Assembly (NCBI RefSeq): GCF_932526225.1
Contig: NC_064039.1
Location: 372,001 to 436,000, forward strand
DNA: 64,000 bases
Origin: Nematostella vectensis
Taxonomy: Eukaryota; Cnidaria; Anthozoa; Actiniaria; Edwardsiidae
Direction: 5' to 3'
Shown here: piece by piece, positions 37,992 to 50,400 of the stretch
Layout of the letters: every line of letters starts with the position of its first letter
Position numbering within the stretch: the first letter of the stretch is position 1
The notes under the pieces: model-generated
What the model was told of the DNA's origin: nothing
Databases searched by the model: none
The model's input: the letters and a program-made list of their open reading frames with translations, nothing else
Made by a program: the position numbers and the translations under genes

Positions 37992-38276
37992 TGCTCCTCT
38001 CAAAGAGTGAACTATTTACTTCGGTGTGGCAAAGTGCTCCTCTCAAAGAGTGAATTACTTACTTCTGTGTGGCAAAGTGCTCCTCTCAAAGAGTGAATTA
38101 CTTACTTCTGGGTGGCAAAGGGCTCCTCTCAAAGAGTGAATTACCTACTTATGGTGTGGTAAAGGGCTCCTCTCAAAGAGTGAATTACTTACTTCTGTGT
38201 TGCAAAGGGCTACTCTCAAAGAGTGAATTACTTACTTCTGTGTGGCAAAGTGCTCCTCTCAAAGAGTGAATTGTGA
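37992..38276 (-). repeat. 43 bp minisatellite built from psi-B exon 2 donor (right part)
   Basis: About six further copies of the unit described at 33056-33256, separated from it only by Gypsy element 2. Small variants occur (tatggtgtgg, tgttgcaaag). It ends abruptly at 38276 with no recognisable exon 1 or exon 2 acceptor beyond. Confidence 0.9.
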
Positions 38277-38316
38277 CGACTCACGCGAAAACGTACCTTA
38301 GAGCTTCTCAATTCCG

Positions 38317-38530
38317 CGAATTAACCCGCGAAACTGGCGCGAGCGTTCCGCGAAACGGGTGCGGGCATTCCGCAAAATAAGCGCGAGCATTCCGCGAGAT
38401 AAGCGCGAGCATTCCGCGAGATAAGCGCGAGATGGGCGCGAGCTTTTCGCGAGATAGGCGCGAGCGTTCCGCGAGTTAGGCGCGAGAGTTCCGCAAGTCA
38501 AGCGCGAGCTTTTGCAAAACGGGCGCGAGC
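38317..38530. repeat. GC-rich tandem repeat of about 20 bp
   Basis: About ten diverged copies around gcgcgagcattccgcgagat. CpG-rich in an otherwise AT-rich region, possibly a former CpG-rich regulatory segment or simply a repeat. No gene assignment. Confidence 0.75.
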
Positions 38531-41446
38531 CTTTCGTTGTTGAGTCGCGAGCACATAACGTAACAATCGGCAAAAGGGCTGAATCTTTCGATTTCCAAAG
38601 TCGGTGAAACGCGATAGACATCTACTGAGGTCTTTACCTTAGAAAAAGCCTCTCTTAGGATAGAAGTAAACAAGTAAGCAAGTATTTGAGTTTGGTTTCG
38701 TTGAGATCTCGAGTGCTAGCAAGGGAATCGAACGGCAAAGTCGCTACGATGCTACATAATGACAACAGCGCTATTACCAATCGCCTCTTGAGGGATAGCT
38801 TGATATCGACTCCGACAGTTTGACATCAGTCGGAAGATGTTTCGCTCGAAGCCTTGGCTGGTTCTCTAGAAGCCATATACTTGGTTAAGAAAACAACGTT
38901 TAAACATACGATGGTTTAAATATATAGAATCATACATAAAATTTTATTAAATCTAGTCGTAGTAAAGTTATTTTTCTACATATACACTCGAACAACGATG
39001 CTTCTTAAGGTGCGTTCGGCTGGAGCAATGTAGCGATTGCGACAATCTTTTTTGTGGTATCTATTTGATGCGTGATTTTTTGAGCGAAGATAAACCGGCG
39101 TGATTTATTCGCCGCCGACATGTTAACATACCGTTGTTCTTCAACAAAGACACTCGAACAACGAAACCCCCTCCCTTCTTTATGAATTCCTAGATCCCCC
39201 CTGGATCTTACGCGTAACTTTTTTTTTATCAGTTTATCCCTTAGGCGAATTGTACTTTAAGGGATCAGGCTATTGTATATTCTCTAATAGATCACGATAA
39301 GTGCGTCAGCTTTTTTATTTACGTTACAGCGTGTGAGACTTTACACTTCAAATCGCATGATTTATGATTTTTGGACGCTATAGTCGGTTTGAGACCCCCA
39401 CACCCTTGGCTGTGCCAAGGAAAATATGAACTCTAGAATCTGAAATGCTCCTAAGAAATTCAAGGGAGTAGCTTACGAGAGGTTTAACCACAGTATTTAC
39501 TAAAACCTAAGAACACAAAACATCTTAGATTTCGTGCATTTCCATGTAGCTTGCTTTTGTTGTTCTGGGCACAAAAAATGTCATATGCACGTGCGTGATT
39601 GGACAAAAAGGTACAAAGGCTAAAGGGAGCAATCTTATCCGTAAAGCTTCATGCTGCCATACGGTGTTTCAGTGCATGTCTGGAAGTATGGTCTATTTTT
39701 TCTCATTTTACCGGATCTGGACGAAGTTCGATTCTCTGCCATGTCTTCGATTTTTTTTTCACTGTTTACCAGTTATGTACCGAGTGAAGTACCGAGCACA
39801 GGCTCACCGTTTTAACCCGGGTACACACACACACAAGACAAAAATGCTTGCTCGTCCTTTCTACTGGGAACAAGATTGGGAAAAACGCAACCCCGTTTCT
39901 ATTCTAAGCATTGTATAATCAAAAGAAATTTAATTTATTTGATCATTTATACCTGTAGTATAAATCTTGCTTAGAATAACTATTATTCAAGCCGAACTGA
40001 TATCCAAAAAACTAATATAATAACATTGTTATGTCTACAACTAAAAAAGTGTTTGCCCAACTTTTTTGAAACTTATAAATGTTTCAAAGAATCTTCACCA
40101 GCCAAAAGCGATAGCATCAGAACCTTCTTGTCTTACCTTGATATGACTTTTCCCTGCCAACTTTTGAACCCAATAGAATACAGGAATAAGTGTTGCACTC
40201 TGTAGATCATTGGTATTTCCAGGTATTCGATAACGCTTGACTGGAACGATACATTTGCTGAGCGTGACACCTGCTGCGGTCACACCTAGTTGCGTGACTC
40301 ATTGTATCGTAATGCCCACCTCTTGTTCTTACCAGGGCCTGTATTGAGATAAAAAAAACGTAACGTGAATCTTTTGAAATTAAATATTCAAGTTTGGACA
40401 CATAATAATTCAGGGGTGGTAGGGCGGTTTCCTAACGAGTCACGACTTATCGGAATTCACATTTCACGGCAAACATTTTCGAGCATTCGCAAAGAATCGG
40501 GGAATTGATGACCGTTTTTGATAAGAAAATAAGGTTTCTTCGTGGATGGGGTTGGGACAACATGTTCAAATGTTACAGCCAAATTCGTTGTTGCGCGACC
40601 TCGGCGCAAAGTCTTTGTCTCGTTTGGGAATAGCGCGTAGTGACACAAGCTTTGGGGGTGGTTTGTCTGGTTTTGATTGTTTGGTTAATTGACTACGCGC
40701 TATTTCCAAACAAGGAACGAAATTTGGGATTCTGTGAGGTCGCGCAACAACGAATTTGGCTATAATTGAGAAATAATCGTTGATAAAATATCTCCTTCCA
40801 CGAAGCGTCAATTGTCCATTTCACGATTCATGAATCTAAAATAACTCAACCGACCCTAATAGTTGAGAAAGTTGTCAATCATATAATTTCTTCTTGAGAG
40901 AGAAGGAAATTCATAGATCCGACATGTCAATCACGCGCGCACGAATAGCCAATCAGGAAAGAGCATGAAGATGCAATAACAGCCTTCATGTGGTTACTTC
41001 AATTACATATAACTGTATAAGAATGAGACTGTCGTTTGTATTATTGCTGTAAATCTTGAAGTTTGCCGGTAAAAATTGTAGTTAAAAGTCAGGCGTAAAC
41101 AGCGAATTCGGCATTCTCTTTTACTTTTCCCCGCACTTAAATCACTGCAAGTTGACAAAAAATAGCTTTGTGGGACATTTGGGTTGCACTTCGCTGGCTT
41201 CTATTTATCACGTCAGATCTATGAATTCCCCGAAATTATTTTTTAATTTCGGGCCTCCTGTGCCATGTTTTCTGGGTGGCCTGGTCCGAGGCTTCAAACC
41301 AAAATGGCGGGCTTGACAACAGTGACAACAATGCCTAATGTTCTAGTATTTTAGGGACTTCTTGCCAAGATCTAACTATCAACTGATGCCTCAGTGAAAT
41401 TTAGCCGGTGAAATTTAGCTAATAGTGTCTGTTCTCCTTGTCCAGG
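38531..41446. other. Intergenic region upstream of UBXN11
   Basis: No convincing exon. It contains a palindromic MITE (40576-40763, listed separately), a short CA run near 39825, and the presumed UBXN11 promoter and 5' UTR close to 41446. An acceptor-like tccag lies one base before the start codon (41441-41445), so a noncoding first exon may lie upstream, for example within 41290-41400. Confidence 0.5.
40576..40763. mobile_element. Palindromic MITE / foldback element
   Basis: The left arm starts gccaaattcgttgttgcgcg and includes gaatagcgcgtagt at 40628; the right arm is its inverse, ending cgcgcaacaacgaatttggc at 40763. Arms are about 65-70 bp with a short asymmetric indel, separated by about 55 bp rich in ttggttt. 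No coding capacity. Confidence 0.8.
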
Positions 41447-44400
41447 ATGAGTTCTCCAACATCAAGTCTCAAGAAGGGCAGGCGAAACCCTTTGAATCCC
41501 AGGTGAAAAAAACGTTTGTATTTCGGATAAACACATGAACTGACAAAATTGTACGGTTAGATCCGAGCTATTCCTGCTCCTTGCCTAACTATTATTTAAT
41601 ATGAAACATTCATTTGCTATGGAATAATCGTTTGTTTCTCACGGTGAATCGGAGGGCGTTAGTTAGATAAGCTACTTAAGTAAACCAAATATATAATCCT
41701 TACAACTGTAAAGTTTTTTAGTCATTAGCTGTAAAATTCTTTATTAATCTGAAAATTACAGACAGCCAACAGTGCCTTATAGAAATGCAGCTATGGATAT
41801 GACACCAGGTATTTGTCGTTCATTTCTTGTTGTTGTTGTTGTTTTTGTTGTTGTTGTTGTCCATTTGTTCAGCTTATCTATGGCATTATAATAATAGAGC
41901 TGTGATATATTCTCAATTATAATCTTGAGTTGACTACTGCTATAGTAGTTGTTAATTTCTGGTTATTTCAGAGAAAATGTTGAGTGAGATACCAAGTGAT
42001 TTCCTTAGAAGAGACGTCTTAGGAAGACTTCCAAAAGCTAGTCACAAAGGTCCAATGACAGGTTTGTGTCAACATTAGAGTGCATTGTTTAAAGCTGGCA
42101 TAGGTAAACCATGAGGTCATGGCAAGCAGTTGCAGGCAGTTCGCATGAGGTTTCCATGGAGACAAACTCCACCCACTACTCAGTAGGGAATTACTTCTTT
42201 CTCAAATAAAGAACAAGAGAGGGGGAAACCAATTTGCATGGAGAACTTAAATTAGCTACTAACTTTTCTAACTTATGCATTTTCTCATTTCAGCCCCAAG
42301 CGACCATGAGTTGATGGGCAGTATGGTAAGCAGACTGGCACAGGCTGAAAATGAATTAAGAAATGCAAAGAAAGAAATCATTGACAAGGTAATAAAAGTC
42401 AAATTCCCAGTGAAGGGCAAACTTTTTGGGATAGTCATCTTTGTGCAGCCTTTAAAAGAAGAAAATCTTGATAAGTCTCACTAGGAAAGAGTGAAATGTC
42501 ATCTTGATAAGTCTCACTAGGAAAGAGAGAAATCTCATCTTGATAAGTCTCACTAGAGAAAAGTAAAATGTCATCTTGATAAGTCTCACTAGAGAAAAGT
42601 AAAATGTCATCTTGATAAGTCTCACTAGGAAAGAGTGAAATGTCATCTTGATAAGTCTCACTGGGAAAGAGTGAAATGTCATCTTGATAAGTCTCACTAG
42701 GAAAGAGTGAAATGTCATCTTGATAAGTCTCACTAGGAAAGAGTTAAAATATGTCATCTTGATAAGTCTCACTAGCAAAGAGTGAAATGTCATCTTAATA
42801 AGTCTCACTAGGAAAGAGTGAAAATATGTCATCTTGATAAGTCTCACTAGGAAAGAGTGAAATGTCAACTTTCACTAGGAAAGAGTGAAATGTCATCTTG
42901 ATAAGTCTCACTAGAAAAGAGTGAAATGTCATCTTGATAAATCTCACTAGGAAAGAGTGAAATGTCATCTTGATAAGTCTCACTAGGAAAGAGTGAAATG
43001 TCATCTTGATAAGTCTCACTAGGAAAGAGTGAAATGTCATCTTGATAAGTCTCACTAGTAAAGAGTGAAATGCCATCTTGATAAGTCTCACAAGAAAAGA
43101 GTGAAATGTCATCTTGATAATTCTCACTAAGAAAGAGTGAAATGTCATCTTGATATGTAAGTCTCACTAGAAAAGAGTGAAATGTCATCTTGATAAGTCT
43201 CACTAGGAAAGAGTGAAATGTCATCTTGATAAGTCTCACTAGGAAAGAGTGAAATGTCATCTTGATAAGTCTCACTAGGAAAGAGTGAAATGTCATCTTG
43301 ATAAGTCACACTAAGAAAGAGTGAAATGTCATCTTGATATGTAAGTCTCACTAGAAAAGAGTGAAATGTCATCTTGATAAGTCTCACTAGGAAATAGTGA
43401 AATGTCATCTTGATAAGTCTCACTAGGAAAGAGTGAAATGTCATCTTGATAAGTCTCACTAGGAAAGAGTGAAATGTCATCTTGATAAGTCTCACTAGGA
43501 AAGAGTGAAATGTCATCTTGATAAGTCTTACTAGGAAAGAGTGAAATGTCATTTTGATATGTAAGTCTCACTAGAAAAGAGTGAAATGTCATCTTGATAA
43601 GTCTCACTAGGAAATAGTGAAATGTCATCTTGATAAGTCTCACTAGGAAAGAGTGAAATGTCATCTTGATAAGTCTCACTAGGAAAGAGTGAAATGTCAT
43701 CTTTATAAGTCTCACTAGGAAAAGAGTGAAATGTCATCTTGATAAGTCTCACTAGGAAAGAGTGAAATGTCATCTTGATAAGTCTCACTAGGAAAGAGTG
43801 AAATGTCATCTTGATAAGTCTCACTAGGAAAGAGTGAAATGTCATCTTGATTAGTCTCACTAGGAAAGAGTGAAATGTCATCTTGATAAGTCTCACTAGG
43901 AAAGAGTGAAATGTCACCTTGAAAAGTATCTCTAGGGAGGGGTGAAATGTCATTTTCAAAAGGCAGTGCTGAGTGGAAAATTTGGATTCTTCTATTTTTG
44001 CAATGGTCATTACAGAAATCAACCTTAAGTTGGTCTTTCAGCTTTGAACAGATCAAATCATGTTCTGTTTGATGACTGCAAAAAAGACCAGAGAGAAATT
44101 TGAAGTTTAATGTGAGGAGCTTATAGAGTAATCGATTACTCCTTTTTTCCTGCTTCAAACACTATACACATAAAGTACAGTGTATAACAAATATTGCATC
44201 CTGACCCAGAGTGCAGAGTTACTATCACATATACTGAGATGAAGCATGTCATTTCAAAATTAAAGTGCTTTACATATGTCAGCTTAGCATTACAATATCC
44301 TGTACTTGATACTTGATACTTTAAATTATTTTTGCTTTGTTTCTTTCTAAGGATAAGAAAATCAAAATTCTTCAAGAGAAAGTTCAGCTTCTGGACAAAG

Positions 44401-47400
44401 CAAGAGGTGAGTCACATGGTTATGACATGTGATCTGTAGAATAGCCATGAGTCAGGGCTTCTGGAATAGCGCGCGTTTGGAAGCACATAATTTGGCTTTC
44501 TCTGCGTAATCCGAGTAATCCTGCATTATTTAGCTAAATTTTGAAAGACAAAACATTTAAGTGCACAGCTGATGTGTTCTTTTAGGGTTCTTGCCTCTAT
44601 TTCTCGTAAAAAAGACATATATTCTTCGTAAGAGTGCGATATTTCGAACTGAATTTCGAAAACAAATAAAATGACTAGGCATTCTTTGCTAAACCGCGAA
44701 GGCCTAGGACTTATAATAAAATACCTTCTCTAATTGGCTGGTGGCTAGGAGCCAATGATAACTCGCCTAAAAATAAACCTTTTTTAAGTTATTTCCTGCT
44801 TCCCTTCGGTACAAAATGTAGTTTGGGCATAACAGTTGATATTCCGTGTAATTTAGCAAGTAATTCAGTAAAGAATCCTGCAAAATTTTTATCGCAAAAT
44901 CCTGCATAATTTAGCACGTAATGATTGATTGAATAGCCGTGAGTCACATGGGTATGACGTGATGTGTAGAATAGCCGTGATTAACATGGGTATGACATGT
45001 GATGTGTAGAATAGTCGTGAGTCACATGGATATGACATGTGATGTGTAGAATAGCCATGAGTCACATGGGTAAGACATGTGATGTGTAGAATAGCCGTGA
45101 GTCACATGGGTATGGCATGTGATGTGTAGAATAGCCATGAGTCACATGGGTATGACATGTGATGTGAAGGATAGCCGTGAGTCACATGGTTATGACATGT
45201 GATGTGTAGAATAGCCGTGAGTCACATGGGTATGACATGTGATGTGTAGAATAGCCATGAGTCACATGGGTATGACATGTGATGTGTAGAATAGCCGTGA
45301 TTAACATGGGTATGACATGTGATGTGTAGAATAGCCATGAGTCACATATGTACGACACGTGATGTGTAGAATAGCCATAAGTCACATGGGTATGACATGT
45401 GATGTGTAGAATAGCCGTGAGTCACATGGGTATGACATGTGATGTGTAGAATAGCCATGAGTCACATGGGTATGACATGTGATGTGTAGAATAGCCATGA
45501 GTCACATGGGTATGACATGTGATGTGAAGGATAGCCGTGAGTCACATGGTTATGACATGTGTAGAATAGCCATGAGTCACATGGGTACGACACGTGATGT
45601 GTAGAATAGCCGTGAGTCACATGGGTATGACACGTGATGTGTAGAATAGCCGTGATACACATGGATATGACACGTGATGTGTAGAATAGCCATGAGTCAC
45701 ATGGATATGACACGTGATGTGTAGAATAGCCGTGAGTCACATGGGTATGACATGTGATGTGAAGGAAAGCCGTAAGTCACATGGTTATGACATGTGATGT
45801 GTAGAATAGCCATGAGTCACATGGGTATTACATGTGATGTGTAGAATAGCCGTGAGTCACATATGTATGACATGTGATGTGTAGAATAGCCGTGAGTCAC
45901 ATGGGTATGACATGTGATGTGTAGAATAGCCATGAGTCACATGGGTATGACATGTGATGTTTAGAATAGCCATGAGTCACATGGGTATGACATGTGATGT
46001 GTAGAATAGCCATGAGTCACATGGGTATGACATGTGATGTGTAGAATAGCCATGAGTCACATGGGTACGACACGTGATGTGTAGAATAGCCGTAAGTCAC
46101 ATGGGTATGACATGTGACGTGAAGAATAGCCGTGAGTCACATGGATATGACATGTGATGTGTAGAATAGCCGTGAGTCACATGGGTATGACATGTGATGT
46201 GTAGAATAGCCGTGAGTCACATGGGTATGACATGTGATGTGTAGAATAGCCGTGAGTCACATGGGTATGAAATGTGATGTGTAGAATAGCCGTAAGTCAC
46301 ATGGTTATGACATGTGATGTGTAGAATAGCCATGAGTCACATGGGTACGACATGTGATTTGTAAAATAGCCATGAAGCAGAAACAGTAGTTTCAGTACTG
46401 TTAATGATTCCTACAGATCCCAATAACATAAATTTAAGGAGATTCCATGCAGTTTCCCGAATCTCCAACCATCCTGCCAATCACAACTCGTATCTTCTGC
46501 TACAGGGATCAGATCGTCAAACTATTTGGCCATGCCATGTAGCTAGGAATGAACTTTATAAAAATGTAACATGTGTTTACATTGCTGTTTTTATGGCAAT
46601 GGAACGGCGAACCTGTTAAATTCACTATTCGCTAATTGTTGTTCGCTACAGGGAAATTTTTAAAAGAAAAGCTATCGGATATTGTACATCAGACCTTGGT
46701 CGACACTTAGTGGAAATTTTATTAAAATCTATAGGGGGATTCCGAGAAATTGGCATATTTTTATTTTCAGTCACTATGTTATTTACCTACTTTGAAATTC
46801 GCCCCTGAATGCAAGCAAGGATTTTTCAACATTGTTATTTAGCCTACTAAAAATTTTTTGATTGTAAGTTTTAGGGTCCATTCCTGGGACTATTTAATAC
46901 TTTCAAAATGAAGAAATTAAAGTTTTTTAGCCGCCATGTAAACTTTGAGCTTCATTGAAGGGTTGTCCATTTCCAAAAAAATCTAATCGCTTACATACAA
47001 CCCTTCAATGAATCTCAAACCCAAATGTTTCTCAATATCTAAATTTTATTCTACGAAAACCACGAAAAGATTAATTGGCGAAATTTTACATGGCAGCTAA
47101 AAAAGCAAGAAAGTTCAATTTCTTCATTTTGAAAGTTTTAAATAGTCCCAGGAATGGCCCCTAAAACTTATGATCAAAAATGCAGATTGCTTCCTCTAAG
47201 TGTCGACCAATGTACAATATCCTATAGCTTATTTGTTAAGAATTTTAGCTGTAGCCAACAGCATTTCGCAAATAGTGAATTTAACGGGTTTACCATTCCG
47301 TTGCCATAGAAACAGCAATGCAAACAAATGTTACATTTTCATAAAATTCATCCCTAGCTACATGGCATAGCTAAATAGTTTGATCATCTGATATCTGTAG

Positions 47401-50400
47401 CAGAAGATACGAGTTGTGATTGACAGGATGGTTGGGCATTCGGGAAACTGTATCGAATCTTCTTAATATATGGAAAATGATATACACTTTACTGTAAAAT
47501 ATAACAATATGCAATTTTTCAATGCCAGTATATTAATGTTCTACTGTATTTGTCAAAAACTAGTTTTTGATATTCTTTAGGATATAGTTCTGGTACCATT
47601 GGGGACTTGGAAAGAAAGTGCCAGGCTCTTCAGGCACAAGTTCATGAAATGGAGGTACAGTATGTAAGAGTATGTACAGTATGTAAGAGTATGTACAGTA
47701 TGTAAGAGTATGTACAGTATGTAAGAGTATGTACAGTATGTAAGAGTATGTACAGTATGTAAGAGTATGTACAGTATGTAAGTGTATGTACAGTATGTAA
47801 GTGTATGTACAGTATGTAAGAGTATGTACAGTATGTAAGAGTATGTAAGAGTATGTAAAGTATGTAAGAGTATGTACAGTATGTAAGTGTAAGATACAGT
47901 ATAGAAGGGCAGTAGTGCTACCAAGTATAAGGTAGAGTATAGAAGGGCAGTAGTGTTACCAAGTGTATGGTAGAGTATAGAAGGGCAGTAGTGTTACCAA
48001 GTGTATGGTACAGTATAGAAGGGCAGTAGTGCTACCAAGTGTATGGTACAGTATAGAAGGGCAGTAGTGTTACCAAGTGTATGGTACAGTATAGAAGGGC
48101 AGTAGTGTTACCAAGTGTATGGTACAGTATAGAAGGGCAGTAGTGTTACCAAGTGTAAGATACAGTATAGAAGGGCAGTAGTGTTACCAAGTGTAAGGTA
48201 CAGTATAGAAGGGCAGTAGTGCTACCAAGTGTATGGTACAGTATAGAAGGGCAGTAGTGTTACCAAGTGTAAGGTACAGTATAGAAGGGCAGTAGTGCTA
48301 CCAAGTGTAAGGTACAGTATAGAAGGGCAGTAGTGTTACCAAGTGTATGGTACAGTATAGAAGGGCAGTAGTGCTACCAAGTGTAAGGTACAGTATAGAA
48401 GGGCAGTAGTGTTACCAAGTGTATGGTACAGTATAGAAGGGCAGTAGTGCTACCAGGTGTATGGTACAGTATAGAAGGGCAGTAGTGCTACCAGGTGTAT
48501 GGTGCAGTATAGAAGGGCAGTAGTGTTACCAAGTGTAAGGTACAGTATAGAAGGGCAGTAGTGTTACCAAGTGTATGGTACAGTATAGAAGGGCAGTAGT
48601 GCTGTACCAGGTGTATGGTACAGTATAGAAGGGCAGTAGTGCTACCAAGTGTAAGGTACAGTATAGAAGGGCAGTAGTGCTACCAAGTGTATGGTACAGT
48701 ATAGAAGGGCAGTAGTGTTACCAAGTGTAAGATACAGTATAGAAGGGCAGTAGTGCTACCAAGTGTGAGGTACAGTATAGAAGGGCAGTAGTGTTACCAA
48801 GTGTGAGGTACAGTATAGAAGGGCAGTAGTGTTACCAAGTGTATGGTACAGTATAGAAGGGCAGTAGTGTTACCAAGTGTAAGGTAGAGTATAGAAGGGC
48901 AGTAGTGCTACCAAGTGTGAGGTACAGTATAGAAGGGCAGTAGTGTTACCAAGTGTATGGTACAGTATAGAAGGGCAGTAGTGTTACCAAGTGTAAGATA
49001 CAGTATAGAAGGGCAGTAGTGCTACCAAGTGTGAGGTACAGTATAGAAGGGCAGTAGTGTTACCAAGTGTGAGGTACAGTATAGAAGGGCAGTAGTGCTA
49101 CCAAGTGTATGGTAGAGTGTAGAAGGGCAGTAGTGTTACCAAGTGTATGGTACAGTATAGAAGGGCAGTAGTGTTACCAAGTGTAAGGTAGAGTATAGAA
49201 GGGCAGTTGTGCTACCAAGTGTGAGGTACAGTATAGAAGGGCAGTAGTGCTACCAAGTGTGAGGTAGAGTATAGAAGGGCAGTAGTGTTACCAAGTGTAA
49301 GGTAGAGTATAGAAGGGCAGTAGTGTTACCAAGTGTATGGTACAGTATAGAAGGGCAGTAGTGTTACCAGGTGTATGGTACAGTATAGAAGGGCAGTAGT
49401 GTTACCAAGTGTATGGTACAGTATAGAAGGGCAGTAGTGTTACCAGGTGTATGGTACAGTATAGAAGGGCAGTAGTGCTACCAAGTGTATGGTACAGTAT
49501 AGAAGGGCAGTAGTGTTACCAAGTGTATGGTACAGTATAGAAGGGCAGTAGTGCTACCAAGTGTATGGTACAGTATAGAAGGGCAGTAGTGCTACCAAGT
49601 GTATGGTACAGTATAGAAGGGCAGTAGTGTTACCAGGTGTATGGTACAGTATAGAAGGGCAGTAGTGCTACCAAGTGTATGGTACAGTATAGAAGGGCAG
49701 TAGTGTTACCAAGTGTAAGATACAGTATAGAAGGGCAGTAGTGCTACCAAGTGTGAGGTACAGTATAGAAGGGCAGTAGTGTTACCAAGTGTGAGGTACA
49801 GTATAGAAGGGCAGTAGTGTTACCAAGTGTATGGTACAGTATAGAAGGGCAGTAGTGTTACCAAGTGTAAGGTAGAGTATAGAAGGGCAGTAGTGCTACC
49901 AAGTGTGAGGTACAGTATAGAAGGGCAGTAGTGTTACCAAGTGTATGGTACAGTATAGAAGGGCAGTAGTGTTACCAAGTGTAAGATACAGTATAGAAGG
50001 GCAGTAGTGCTACCAAGTGTGAGGTACAGTATAGAAGGGCAGTAGTGTTACCAAGTGTGAGGTACAGTATAGAAGGGCAGTAGTGTTACCAAGTGTATGG
50101 TACAGTATAGAAGGGCAGTAGTGTTACCAAGTGTAAGGTAGAGTATAGAAGGGCAGTAGTGCTACCAAGTGTGAGGTACAGTATAGAAGGGCAGTAGTGC
50201 TACCAAGTGTGAGGTACAGTATAAAAGGGCAGTAGTGTTACCAAGTGTATGGTACAGTATAGAAGGGCAGTAGTGTTACCAAGTGTAAGGTAGAGTATAG
50301 AAGGGCAGTAGTGCTACCAAGTGTATGGTACAGTATAGAAGGGCAGTAGTGTTACCAAGTGTAAGATACAGTATAGAAGGGCAGTAGTGTTACCAAGTGT

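Noticed and set aside
42452-44022. Several antisense frames with MTFHSFLVRLIK repeats
   Set aside because: They are translations of the 36 bp intron 4 minisatellite of UBXN11.
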